DNA from: Rhea pennata
Lineage: Eukaryota > Chordata > Aves > Rheiformes > Rheidae
Reading direction: 5' to 3'
NCBI RefSeq assembly: GCF_028389875.1
Contig: NC_084668.1
Coordinates: 23,179,493-23,243,492 of the forward strand
DNA length: 64,000 nt
Part shown: positions 14,201 to 26,800 of the stretch, piece after piece
Layout of the letters: every line of letters begins with the position of its first letter
Position numbering within the stretch: the stretch's first letter is position 1
Made by a program: the position numbers and the translations under genes
The notes under the pieces: generated by a model
What the model was told of the DNA's origin: nothing
Databases searched by the model: none
Seen by the model: only the letters and a program-made list of their open reading frames with translations

Positions 14201-17200
14201 ATTTTTCTGAAACTCTGTTTCATTGTGAATTGCTGTAATTGAGAATTTGAATGGTAGTGGTGAAGTGTTTCAGAAGGGAGATTACTATCTTGTCTTGGTA
14301 TTTTTCTTTCTTGCAATATATGTAATTTCTTACTTTGGGCTTTATTGGGTATGTTAGTTTAAGCAGTATTTGTTTTTAATCCAATGTTTCCTATATTTTT
14401 AATCTATTAACTTTTATGAAGAAAACTTAATAAATTAATTTGAACACTTCCTCTCAAGGTGCATTGAAAAAAAACTATTAATTTCACCATTACTGTATAA
14501 AGTGATTCTCAAATACTGTATACATCAATAACATAAAATACTATCCTTGTACAGTATGTTTTGCATGTTTATAATAGAATGGCATTGAGTGATGTCTCAT
14601 AGTTTGTCAGGTGAAGTACTTCAGCTATATTAAAGTGGTAAACTTTAGTCATTTCTAAGCTGGTATGTTTAAAAAATCAATCTTAGATTTGGTGTTTGCA
14701 AAAGATAGAGTTGAGTGAGCAAGGAAACTCTTGTCAATATGTTTTGTGTGGAAAATATTTAAATGTAGCAGTGTGGGCTTGTAAACACACATCCACCAGT
14801 TTAAACACAAATGCAGAATTCTCAGCATACCATATTCTGTTTTAGACAAAACTTCTATTCAATATACCACTTCAATATAGTAGGGGAATTTATTTTTCCT
14901 ATTCACGATACAAGCCTGTATTTACATTTCTTTATTTCTTTCTCTGTTAAAGGTTTTTCTTTGGACTCTGGTAAAGGAATTGTTTCCCAAGATGAGATGA
15001 CTTTTGTGTCTGGTGCACCAAGAGCCAACCATAGTGGAGCAGTTGTTCTACTGAAGAAAGAGAAAAATCAGAGAGCACTTTCACTTGAGCACATGTTTGA
15101 AGGAGAAGGGCTGGCCTCTTCTTTTGGTTATGATGTTGCTGTTGTGGACCTCAACAACGATGGGTATGGCCTTTGGTTAACTCATGCTGTCTGCATAAAG
15201 AAAAATGACATAGTTTATTTCTGCTTTGATTTTCACATTAGAAGTACAAGGAGTGCTAAGTCCCATCTTCCATGTTTTGCTGGAAGAAAAGGTGAACATC
15301 TTTGAGAATGAGGCAGGACACACTCCATTTTTGTCGCAGGATTATTGATTTACTATAGAGGTCTTAGAGACAAAATATCTCTAAACAATTAACAGAAGAG
15401 AGTTCTATTTAACCATAAAACGTTGGTGTAAACAAAGAAACAAGAAACAAATTTTATACTCAAAAAAGGCCTAAGAATATCCTTACATGTCTTAAAGGGA
15501 GAATAATCAGCTTGTAATGTCAGTGAAGCCATTGTTAGCTTCCGTTGCTGAGCCAGTTTTATGTACTTTATAGTAGCAGCTCTTTGGCTAGTTGACCTTG
15601 AGACCATAGTCCTTATCAAGTATTTTCAGTTATTTTTCATAGTTCTGTGAAACAGTATTTCTTTTCTTTCATTTTAAGGTGGCAAGACATTGTCGTTGGA
15701 GCCCCGCAATATTTTGACAGAAGTGGAGATATTGGTGGTGCTGTGTACATCTACATTAACCAGCAAGGCAAATGGGAAAGGGTAAAACCTATTCGTTTGA
15801 ATGGAACCACTGACTCAATGTTTGGTGTTGCAGTTGAAAACATTGGGGACATTAATCAGGATGGATTTCCAGGTGAGTGAAGAATAATTAAAATAGGAAT
15901 ATGTGAGACTTTTTTGCTAATGCCAGACATCTTGCTTTATCATGATGGAAAGCTGCAAAAAGAGTGAAAATTATTTTAGATACCACAATTTATTTTCAAC
16001 AGATATTGCAGTAGGGGCTCCATATGATGGTTTCGGCAAAGTGTACATTTATCATGGGTCCAAGAATGGAATAAATACAAAACCAGCACAGGTAATTACC
16101 AACCTTTACTCTATCTAGTTGGTCTTGATAAAACTGTAGGCATAATAGGACTATCTCTCTTTGCTCTTTCTATTACTGTTAGGGGGGTAGTGGGTATGCA
16201 GAAAAGTTACTGGACTTGTCGAAGAGTGTAAGATGATGAATTCCTGATTTTTTAATATATAGCCTTCTTTCTGGGGCAGTCCTTTGGTACCATTAATATG
16301 TAGAGAAAAAGGCGTGTAGATAAACAAGTTCTGTTTTTTTTGGGGGGGAAGGGAGAAAGTTTGAAAATCCCACTTCCCCACCCTATCGGAATTGTAATTC
16401 CTTGCTTTTGAGACAGTATGGTCACATTAGTGGAGAATTTCTTCTCTGGAAATACTTACACATAACATTTTTCCTGCTTTGAAGATAATTAATATCTTTT
16501 CTTTTTCACTACTTCTCCATTTTTTTAATAAAAATTTTTGAAGTCTTTTTTTTCTAGAGGACCACTCTATGTTCAGTTTGCAAGGTAAGAAGGGAACTTA
16601 ATCACACTTTCTAGAAGACTTATTTGTCTAGTTTGAAGTGCCTATGCTGTATAAATCCTACAAATAACGATAAGCTAGGCAAAATTTGTATGCAAAACAG
16701 CCATTTTTGGCACTCATTGCTATTGCAAAGGAACTTTTTGGAAGGAAAGCAAATCATCGAGGCACTTCAGTGTCATTCACCTGAACATAGAGCTCCTACT
16801 TGTGTCTGTGTATGGCTGTATGTGTGTCTTTTTTTTTCTTCTTTTTTTCCTGGGGTGGGGAGGAGAGGGCATAGAACAATGTTGTTCATTTGTAAAACAT
16901 TTCATTTTTGCACTTTCGAATGTCCTAATCCCATCAATCTGTTTATTGTTTAGATTCTTCATGGTGAAAAAACAGGCACCAATTTCTTTGGTTATTCTAT
17001 TGCTGGAAACATGGACCTGGATAAAAATTCCTACCCTGATATTGCTGTTGGTTCTCTTTCAGATTCTGTATCTGTGTTCAGGTATTACGTGTAGGACTGT
17101 AACTAATTACTCCAAAATATTATTTTCATAGCTTTTTAAAAAGAAATTGCTTGGAAATAACAAAAGAGCTGTTTGGCCTGGATTATTTTTCCTTAGAGAG

Positions 17201-19356
17201 GTTAAAAATTCTGGAAGAAAAATACCCAGAAATTGTTCTAATACCTAATCCTTTTCCTCTCACTGAGGAGCTACCTTACAATTAATATAGGGCAAGAGGG
17301 TGAATGTGGACAGTTAGTATGGAGTGCTGATGTGTTTAGTAAATCTGTACTACCCTAACTTATTTGTATGCCCATGTCATTTGATGGAAAAAAGGACGAT
17401 ATTTAATTTTTTTCTTTTAAGAAATAAGTTAACTGATACATTTGATAGAGCTTTTGTTTGTTGCTCTTGTATAAATCTAATTCTCCTTTGTTGAAGATAA
17501 AAATGAGGCTGTTCCTTTTAGTTGAGGATCCATCAAGGTCCATAGAACAGACTTGAGGGAGCCCTGCAGACTCCTTGTGGATTTCTGCAGCACTTGCCTT
17601 AATTAGGGATGTAGTAAGATGAAATTGTTGTTTGTTAGTTAGTTTGTTTTTTAACAAGTCTCTCCTTCCTACTTTTTTTTCCCCTCCTGTTTAATATACC
17701 ATTAAGCTGAATTACTAGTGAAGAGCAGGAAAGAGAGGACTGTTTCCTCATCAACTATGAATTCTGCATCAGGTTCAGGGCTTTGGAAGAAAGAATCTTG
17801 GTGGAATGCGAGTTGGTTAGATTATTTAATGCTCTACTCAAAAGGAGCATTAGTTTTTTGCTGATAAGGACAGTACAAAAACCTTTACAAAGAAGATGAG
17901 AATAAAAAGCTTTATGTTGATGAATAAATAAATAAATAAAACGTAACATAACAGCCCAGTAAAAGAAATCTACTAAAAAAAAGGGGGGGGGGAGGAGATG
18001 GTTTATTGGCCTGTTAGAACTGTCATTTTAAACAGCCTGTAGATACTTCGTAAGAGTAGGATCAACTTATTCTTTCATTTATATCAGCTCTTTTTTTCTG
18101 TCCCTTCCAAAAAGGAAAAGAAAACCAAAGTTTTAAGGCTACATTATGATTAAAGCTTATGCGCAGAGAGGAGACGGGAAATGAAAACATTGTTTTCCGT
18201 AGTCATCCAAAATCCTAACCTGTATGACCTGAGTATCCATGGTCTGCTCACAGGGGCTGATTTACAATTGTTACAGGTTTTTCTTGGGTTTTATGTGTGT
18301 CTAAAATGACAGCCATAACATTATGTTAATGTCCTGTGCTCTCCCATCAGGCGTTTAATATACACAATGGTATAGTCATTTTTTGTGACTTGCTTAGCTT
18401 AGCTTTAAATTGTTGGGTTTTCACTTCTAACTGTTCTCGGAGCTGATCCCGATGTTTCTTTAAACTGCAACAAGTGTCATATCTTCATGGCGAATTGGTG
18501 CAGGTATAAATGGCAAACTATTCTGTTTAAAAAGAATTATTTCATTAATTTTAACTGAACTTTTCCTTCCTTTTTACCCCTTCTTTATGTTTCCCTGCCT
18601 CTTCCCAGATCTCGGCCTGTTGTAAGCATTAGGAAAAGCATTACAGTACATCCTGACAGAATTGATTTAAAGAAAAAGAGCTCTGAGGAACCTAATGAAA
18701 TACAGTAAGATTTTTTAAAAATTATTGTGTCAGAAGACCTGATGCTATTGAGCTTTGTTTTCAAAATTTCTTCAATCACTGCTGATGTTACTGTGAGGAG
18801 ACAGAAGTCATGCAGATTAAACAAATATAGCCATGTCATAATTTTTGACCTTTTAAATTTATTTATGACAACTGTGCTAAAGACATACCATGAAATATAT
18901 TCTGTTCACAATGCCCAATTTGAGAATGAATATCACTGTTTGCCGCTTATGTGAACTTACTCTTTGGCCTTACTCTTTGGCCTCTTAAAATTTAACATTT
19001 AAAGTATCTTAACCTGAACAGTTTTCTCATCAGCAGAAAAGTTAAAGCAAATAAAAGAAAATATTTTTTCTAATTGTAGATTAAATTTTGTTCCTTGCTT
19101 TGTAATTCAGTTTAATAAGCAGTAAATGACTGCTATAGCATGAATACTACAGTGTTAAGACCGATAACATCGTTCAGTGGACTATGAAAACTTTTCAGTC
19201 TGTTGGACCTTACCTTATTAAAGTTAACTTTAAGTTTTTGGAACTTTTTACAGGATGGATGTGAAAGCATGTTTTCAATATACTGCAAACCCTAGGGATT
19301 TAAATCCAAGAATAAGTAAGTTTTGAAGATTAATGTTTTTCATCTGCTTGTCAAAT

Positions 19357-19391
<35 letters not shown>

Positions 19392-20829
19392 AATTACCAT
19401 GGAAGAACTATACTTAAAGTACAGAAGCTTTTCTAAAACTCTTTCAAGTTAAAATGTGATTTAGTACTAAGGACAAGCGCTTTTACAGTATCTGTTTTTA
19501 CAGAAAGGTATAGGATCGTGTAAACAAATTACATATAGTATGTTATGAAGCTTTCTTTCAAAACTGAGGCTTTCTAGGTAACATAATTACCAGTAAACAA
19601 ATGGCTGCCACAGAGAGAGAACCATTTCATACACTCTCCATGTCAGTGCTGCTTTAGAAAATAGTTTTAAATGCTCATTTTGTATATCATTAATAAGCAT
19701 TTTGTAACCGTAACATTTTCTAACATTTGTAACTGAAATAAGAAGTCTCTTTATTAATAGGAGCCTAGAAGACTGTGCCATAAATGTATTTAAAAATGTA
19801 AAGTATCAATTTTTAATGTCACTTTTTTTAAAAAAAAAAAGTCAATGTGCTGCTGTTACTACAGTTCAGAAAGCTTTGTAGGATTTTGAGAGGAGATGAG
19901 AAGGATTTTTAAGCTGAAACTCTGTCTCCTGGGTAGTCTGAGTTTCCCTGTTGCTTGCAAAACCCATAGGACATACTTGAATAAGGTCTTAGTTCTTCAG
20001 CTGCTGTAGTATTTCCAGCTTTCAGAGGCAGCCGATGTTTGCTAGTCTGCACACTGCTGAGACCAAGTGTGTTTGGTACTGTTCCAGGCGTTGTAATACT
20101 GAGGTAGCTCGATGAATGTGAAGGTGATTAAAAGGTGCATGGAGCTCAGCTCTATCAAAACACGGTATTCCCTGCCTCAGCAGACATGGCTAAAGAGCTC
20201 TAGTTGCACTTTTGTTTTCAGTGTTAAAATTAGCAGTGCATCGTGACCTCAGAACCCTGCTAGCTGCTTAGGAAGGAATTGGGACAAAATAGAAATCACA
20301 GAGCTCTGGGTCAGAGTATTTACAAAGGTTTGCATCTCAGCCCTCTACTGGCCCCTCAGTAGCAATTACCTCCTCCAGCCAGCACTGAATACTGGCAAAG
20401 TAACATGATACTTCTGGAATAAAAGGCGGATTTGTTTTAGAAGCTCCCTCTGGATGAGAATCTGGCCCTCAACTGGAGAGGGACAAAACTGGAAGATGGA
20501 GGTTTTGTAAGTAACTGAAAACAGTTTGTAAAACTGAGCACTGAATGAAGTAGTCTTTGAGCATAATGTTGTAATATCATGCCTGGAGAATTTATTTATT
20601 TATTAATGTGGCAAGGATTCCTCTTTATAGCGGCCTACTTTATTTCTTCATTTAGAGGTCAGCTATACATTTGAAGCAGAAAATGAGAGAAGGCAATTAG
20701 GTTTGCCATCTAGAGTACGATTTAAAGACCATCTGTCTGATCAGTTTACTGCAACTACCGTCTTAAGGGGACAGAATTCAAAAGAGTGTGTGTCAACCAA
20801 GCTTGTGCTACAGGTAAGGCAGAGGGTTT

Positions 20830-20864
<35 letters not shown>

Positions 20865-23800
20865 CTTCACTCAGACACATTTGAAACAAAAGCATACTTT
20901 GCTTTCAGTCTCATGGTACTTTATATATAACTAAAAAGTCATGCAATATAAAGCAACCATAGCTAAATAAGTAGTACCCTGATATTCCCTGCACATATGT
21001 TGCTTCCTCCTCTAGCCTTTCTTCTAAAGCATTAATAAAAGTTTCAGCTACTGTAGTGTACCCTGAAGGTCAATAGAGCTGACCTAATTTAGAAGAATAG
21101 AGAGGAAATAAGTGCCAAAAATTAAGAGCTGTTGAAATACACAGAAATAGATGTTGTAGAATTTAATGGTGTGCCTGGCTAGGGAAGGAGTTTTAATGCA
21201 CAACTTTTGGCAGGGATGAATGGGCAGGACCAGAAAGCTTTGTACATGCTTTCTGATTTGGTTGCTATACTGTCCCTTAAAGGTGACATTGCTACAAAAA
21301 CTGATCAAATTTTCTGACCGTGGTTCAGGTGTAATTACCCTCCAATGTTCCTTATAACTACAGGAAATTAAAAAACTTGGCCCTAAGAAATAGGGGGGAA
21401 GTGTGTCATTTTACTGTGGTGGTGTGTGTTTCACCTGCTTGAGTTACCATCAGGTAACTCAATGTTACCATTGATTACTAATGTTAATTAGTAATTAACA
21501 TCTGTGAGAGAAACCAAACCAGGAAGCTAGAGAAAAAGATAGTAGAGAGAGACATGGAGCTACTGGAGAGAGTCCAGTGTAGGGCTACGAAGGTGATCAG
21601 AGGGCTGGAGCATCTGCCCGATGAGGAATGGCTGCGAGAGCTGGGCCTCTTCAGCCTGGGGAGGAGAAGACTGAGGAGGAATCTTATCAGTGTGTATAAG
21701 TATCTGAAGGGAGGGTGTCAAGGGGACGGGGCCAAACTCTTTACAGTTGCCTTATGTGACGGGACAAGGGACAATGGGCAGAAACCTGAACCACAGGCAG
21801 TTCCGCCTGAACGTGAGGGGGAATTTCTTCCCTGTGAGAGTGACGGAGCACTGGAACAGGTTGCCCAGAGAGGCTGTGGAGTCTCCTTCTCTGGAGATCT
21901 TCAAGGCCCACCTGGATGCAACCCTGTCTGACATGCTCTAGGTGCCCCTGCTGAGCAGGGAGGTTGGAGCAGATGATCTCCAGAGGTCCCTTCCAATCTT
22001 ACTGATTCTATGATTCTATAGTAGTTATAAGATCCTTGTGTTCTTGCATGTTTTTAGAAAATGCTGATTATAGTGAATAGTTTTAATATTGCAAAATATA
22101 TCAAGAGAGATTTTGCTTCACAGCATGTTACAGAATTTATATCAAAAGCTGATCTTTGCGTTCTGTCTTTTTGTCTTCTCTATACTGTATACTAACTATG
22201 CCATTTAAAATATTTTGACAGGAAAAAATTAAAGATAAGCTACGCCCAATTCCTGTATCAGTTAGTGTGAAAATTGCTGGCCTGGAGTCTAGCTCGCCAT
22301 CCGTAAGAAAAGAAAGAGCACTTCCGGATCTTATACCAATTCTAAATTCAGATGAATCTGAAACAAAGACCACAAAAGTAAGCTTTTTGTATACCATATT
22401 TCCAAGAAATAAGCACTTTACAAAGTTGCTAAATTTTAGAGGGTATAGAAAAGTAAATTATGACCAAAGGAAATAACTGGAGCGACACTGGACTTACGAC
22501 TACTGGTTTATATTTTGCTTTGCAAAATGTTCTGACCTTGATCCTGTATTCCTCGTATAACCGAAGTGAGGATGGTATAGCTGTTAGGGTCCCACCACCC
22601 CCAGTAAATTTAGGAAGAAACATGCTTTGGATTAAAATGGTAACCCATCATTTCCTGCTGTGATCATTTGTCCCACATCACAGGCTCTTGCTCAGTCTAA
22701 TTTTCTTGTGTTTGGGATGCTCTGACCATATGATAGCTCTGCAGCTGTGATGTAAGAGAGAGAGAGTACTTTGGGTAAAAGATCCCATTTCCTCAATCCT
22801 CATTGAAGAATAAACTTAAAGATGTTTTGCCTCACTTGAGGTGCCTCACTTAGAAGGGCAAACCACCAAGTTTTATCTAACTTTGCCTTTTAATCAGTCG
22901 TGGTTTCATTTACCAGTGATAAGGTCTGTGTGTCACATAAAAAAGACTCTCTTGACTTCCCTAGGTAAGAAATGGACTGAAGTTAAGATCTTGTTTTACC
23001 AAAAAAGTGTCTCTGAGCTCTCTGTAGATGCTTAATGCAGTGCACATCAGCAATCTTAAGTTAGTGTCATATGGTATGTAATAAAAATGTTTTGGTTTTA
23101 TTTAGGTGGAGTTCTTAAAAGAAGGATGTGGAGAAGACAACGAATGTCACAGCAATCTAAAACTTCAGTACCGATTTTGTACTAGAGAAGGAAATGAAGA
23201 TAGATTTACCTATTTACCAATGTAAGCCTTGATTGATGCGTTGCTAAAATTCAAGTTATCAGGAAGTGCTGAAGAGGGCTTTTGAAGAGGATTTTTGGGT
23301 GACTTAAAGAGCTTGGCTCTGTTAGTCTAGCAAGAGGAGGTACAAACACAGGGGAGTGGGGTCAGCCTGTTGAAGGAAATTGGTGGTGCAGAATCAAATG
23401 GATACAAAGAGGCCATAACCATGCAGTTTTAGGCTAAAAATTAGAATAAAGTTTCTAACCAATACAGAATTGAGATTTGAAAGCAACCTTGCAATAATTT
23501 ATTGCCTCTGCTATTGTTAATTAATAGTTAACAAATTATTGTTAACTAAGATGAAATTTGATCACGAGTAGGACAAAATGTTACACTACAGTACCAAAAA
23601 ACTGTATGACTTGATTCAGTCCAGTAGCCTTAGACAAGCAGTTACAGAGAAGTGAACAGACAAATTTTCACCATAACACATGCACAACACCCATCTCATC
23701 CTTCCTTCTGGGAAGACCAGTGAAGTTAGAAACAAGAGGTAAAACAAAACCAAATATTTAATTACCATGAATTGCCTTTAGCAGTAGGTACTACAATGTG

Positions 23801-26800
23801 TCCTGGAAGCCAAAAGCACATAAACTCAACAAAAAGAGGAGGGGGGAGCAGTAGATATATTCAGAGAGGATTCATCACTATTAAACATGATGAAGCAGAT
23901 ACAAATGCTAGTTCAGAAATACTATAGCTATCGATTGCTTGAGGGGTATATTAGTAAATTTTATCCTGTTAACTGCTAGCCACTATTGGAGTGAAATATT
24001 GGTCTGGAAAAAAAGCCTACAACCATTTTTATTTTTGTGATCTTACAGTAATTTCTCTCAGTATAGGAATTCCATTTGGGTAAATCTTAGTAAGAAGCAA
24101 ACTTTCATATGCATTTGTATATTTTGTATATTGTCTTTCTTCAGTGAAAATGACGTGCCAGTGCTTATTCTGAAAGATCAGAAAGATATTGCTCTGGAAA
24201 TAACAGTGACAAACAATCCATCTGATGCAAAAAATCCACAGAAAGATGGTGAAGATGCATATGAAGCTAAACTAATTGCAACTTTTCCAGATAGTCTGAC
24301 TTACTCTGCATTTAGGGAGATGAGGGGTTATCCTGTAAGTATTTTTTTTTAAGAGAAAAGATACTCAAATTTTAAAATACTTTTAGCATGTGTTCACTTT
24401 TAAATGTATTCCATTCATTCAGGAAAAACAGCTAACCTGTGGTGCTAACCAAAACGGCTCTCAAGCAGAGTGTGAACTTGGAAATCCTTTCAAGAGAAAT
24501 TCCAATGTAAGTTGTGGATATTTTATTCAAGTTACAAAATCTGATTCCCAGTTGCGGTCTTCCAAAGTTCCTTTCTGTCACATCTGGAAATTTGATTCAG
24601 ATCGGTCTTTGTTAACATTTGAACATGGTGGTGTATTTCTATAATATTGTTCATAGTAATGTGTCTATATATTTACATATTGCATGGATGTTCTTTCTTT
24701 TTTAGGTAACTTTTTATCTGATCTTAAGTACCACTAAGGTTAACGTTGATACCACAGACTTGGACATTAATCTGAAGTTGGAAACGTAAGAATTTTTTTG
24801 AGTTGGTGTGTGTGTGTGTGTAGGTGTGATTGTGTGTGTGTGTGTGTGCATGCCTGCAGAATTTTCACAAACACTTATAAACATGTTAAATTAATTTCTT
24901 TGGTTCATAAAGGCAATTTAACAGTAATATGGAAACTGCTAAATTTGTAAAATTAAACAGTATTGTTTCCTTTTCATTGTAGAACAAGCACTCAAGTTAA
25001 TTCGACTCCAATTACTGCTAGTGCTAAAGTGGTTATTGAACTGCTTTTATCGCTCACTGGGTAAGTGCTGATACATAACAAATGATTGTGTTGAGGGGAA
25101 AGGCAGGGGGAAAAGCACCTTTACTGCAGCCTTCATTAAAATCTGATTTTATTCTCCTTCTCCCTCACCCTGCAACTGAACAGAGTTGCCAAACCTTCTC
25201 AGGTGTACTTCGGAGGTAACATTGTTGGTGAGAGTGCTATGAAATCTGAAGATAATATTGGAAACCTCATAGAGTATGAATTCAGAGTGAGTAATTTAGA
25301 TTAATGCCAAGAGCCGCTTCTAATCGAATGATTTCTCTTTTTATGTATATGAATACTTGAAGTTGCTGGATTTAAAATCGGCTTTTCTTGTCCCAGAATC
25401 TTGTTTTCCTGTTCAGAATATGCTGTCTGCTTGTAGACTAGAGCTTCCTCAGGCTTTGATTTTTTTTGATATTCTGAGGAAGTGGCTGTGGCTGGCTGCA
25501 TGCTCTTTTTAGAATAGCTCATTGACATTGAGCTGTACAGCATAAAACTCCATGCATTCAAGGAAGTAAAACTTAAACCCAAAATTCAAACTGTGGCATG
25601 CCCAGATAGTAGCACTTGCACACAGATGGCAAGTATGGACACGTACACATGCAGGATTCAACATGCACAAGAGAATGCTGTACAGGAGCTATTTTGAACA
25701 TCTGTGTCCAGTTCACCCACGTAGCCTTCTCCACAGTCCTTGATTTATTAATTAGGCAGAAGGCCAAGGGAGGATTCTGGTTCTGTGAAAACTATGTTTA
25801 GCAGTAAGAGATTTCTTTTCTCACATCATTAATACAAGCACTAGTTGTGTATAGTACTTTGTCAGGATTATTCTCGTAAAATCCATCTCTATCAAATCCT
25901 TTACTTGCTTCTGTACCTCATTTATTTACTGTAGTATTGTAGGAGCAATTAGAATATCTGTTTTTGAACTTGCTCTCATAAACAGCAATGCTAAGAAAGC
26001 AAAACCACACTGGGAAACAATTCCCAAACTACTGGAATACTTCAGAAAGTATACTTTCTGTGTCAGAGTTTCTCTTAAAGTTGAAATTCTTATCAGTTAT
26101 GTAACTGAATGATTTGTTAACTCTGAAGCGTTGCTGCTGTTGTTTCCTATGAAGGTAGATTTCTAAAAATCAATGTCTTATCATATTTGTTACTGAATTT
26201 TAGACTTTACATGTTTAGTCTTTACAAGCGCTGTATCTTATTTGCTATCCAAATGTGCTAGCTTTAGTATATGGTTTGTCTTTATGCTGTATATAGTCTG
26301 TCTTTCAGTGGCTTTTAAATTTCCTATTAGCCAAATGCTTAAAACTTGCCAAAGTCGAGAACCATTTTGCTTGGAAAGAAAATCCCCTTAAACCAGATTT
26401 CACAGTTGAAAAGAATGTTTGTTTCAACAGGTAACTAACTTGGGCAGGCCACTTAAAACATTTGGCACAGCTTCCCTGGACATCCAGTGGCCAAAAGAAA
26501 TTAGTAACGGCAAATGGCTGCTTTATTTGATGAAAGTAGATTCCAAAGGCTTGGAAAAAGTCTCCTGTCAACCCCAGAGTGAAATCAATTATTTGCATGT
26601 TACGGTATGTTATCCAGTCTCTCCTGTTGATGAATTAGTACAACATTAAAGCATCACAGCTTGCAATAGTAGGGCCTAAGTGCTTCTCTCCAGAATGAAT
26701 TTTTTGTCTTAAGCAGCTCACAGGCACAATACATAAACAGTGTATCAAGGTTTAAGCTTATTAGGAGACTGCATAATGGCTTATGCCATAAGCTATAGGA

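Noticed and set aside
13966-14952. Possible X2 exon of ITGA6
   Set aside because: No phase 1/1 segment with clear splice borders and integrin-like sequence was seen in this intron.
21554-21931. 125-codon plus-strand ORF that looks like a real protein
   Set aside because: It is the degraded end of the CR1 reverse-transcriptase ORF, frame-broken and followed by the CR1 tail.
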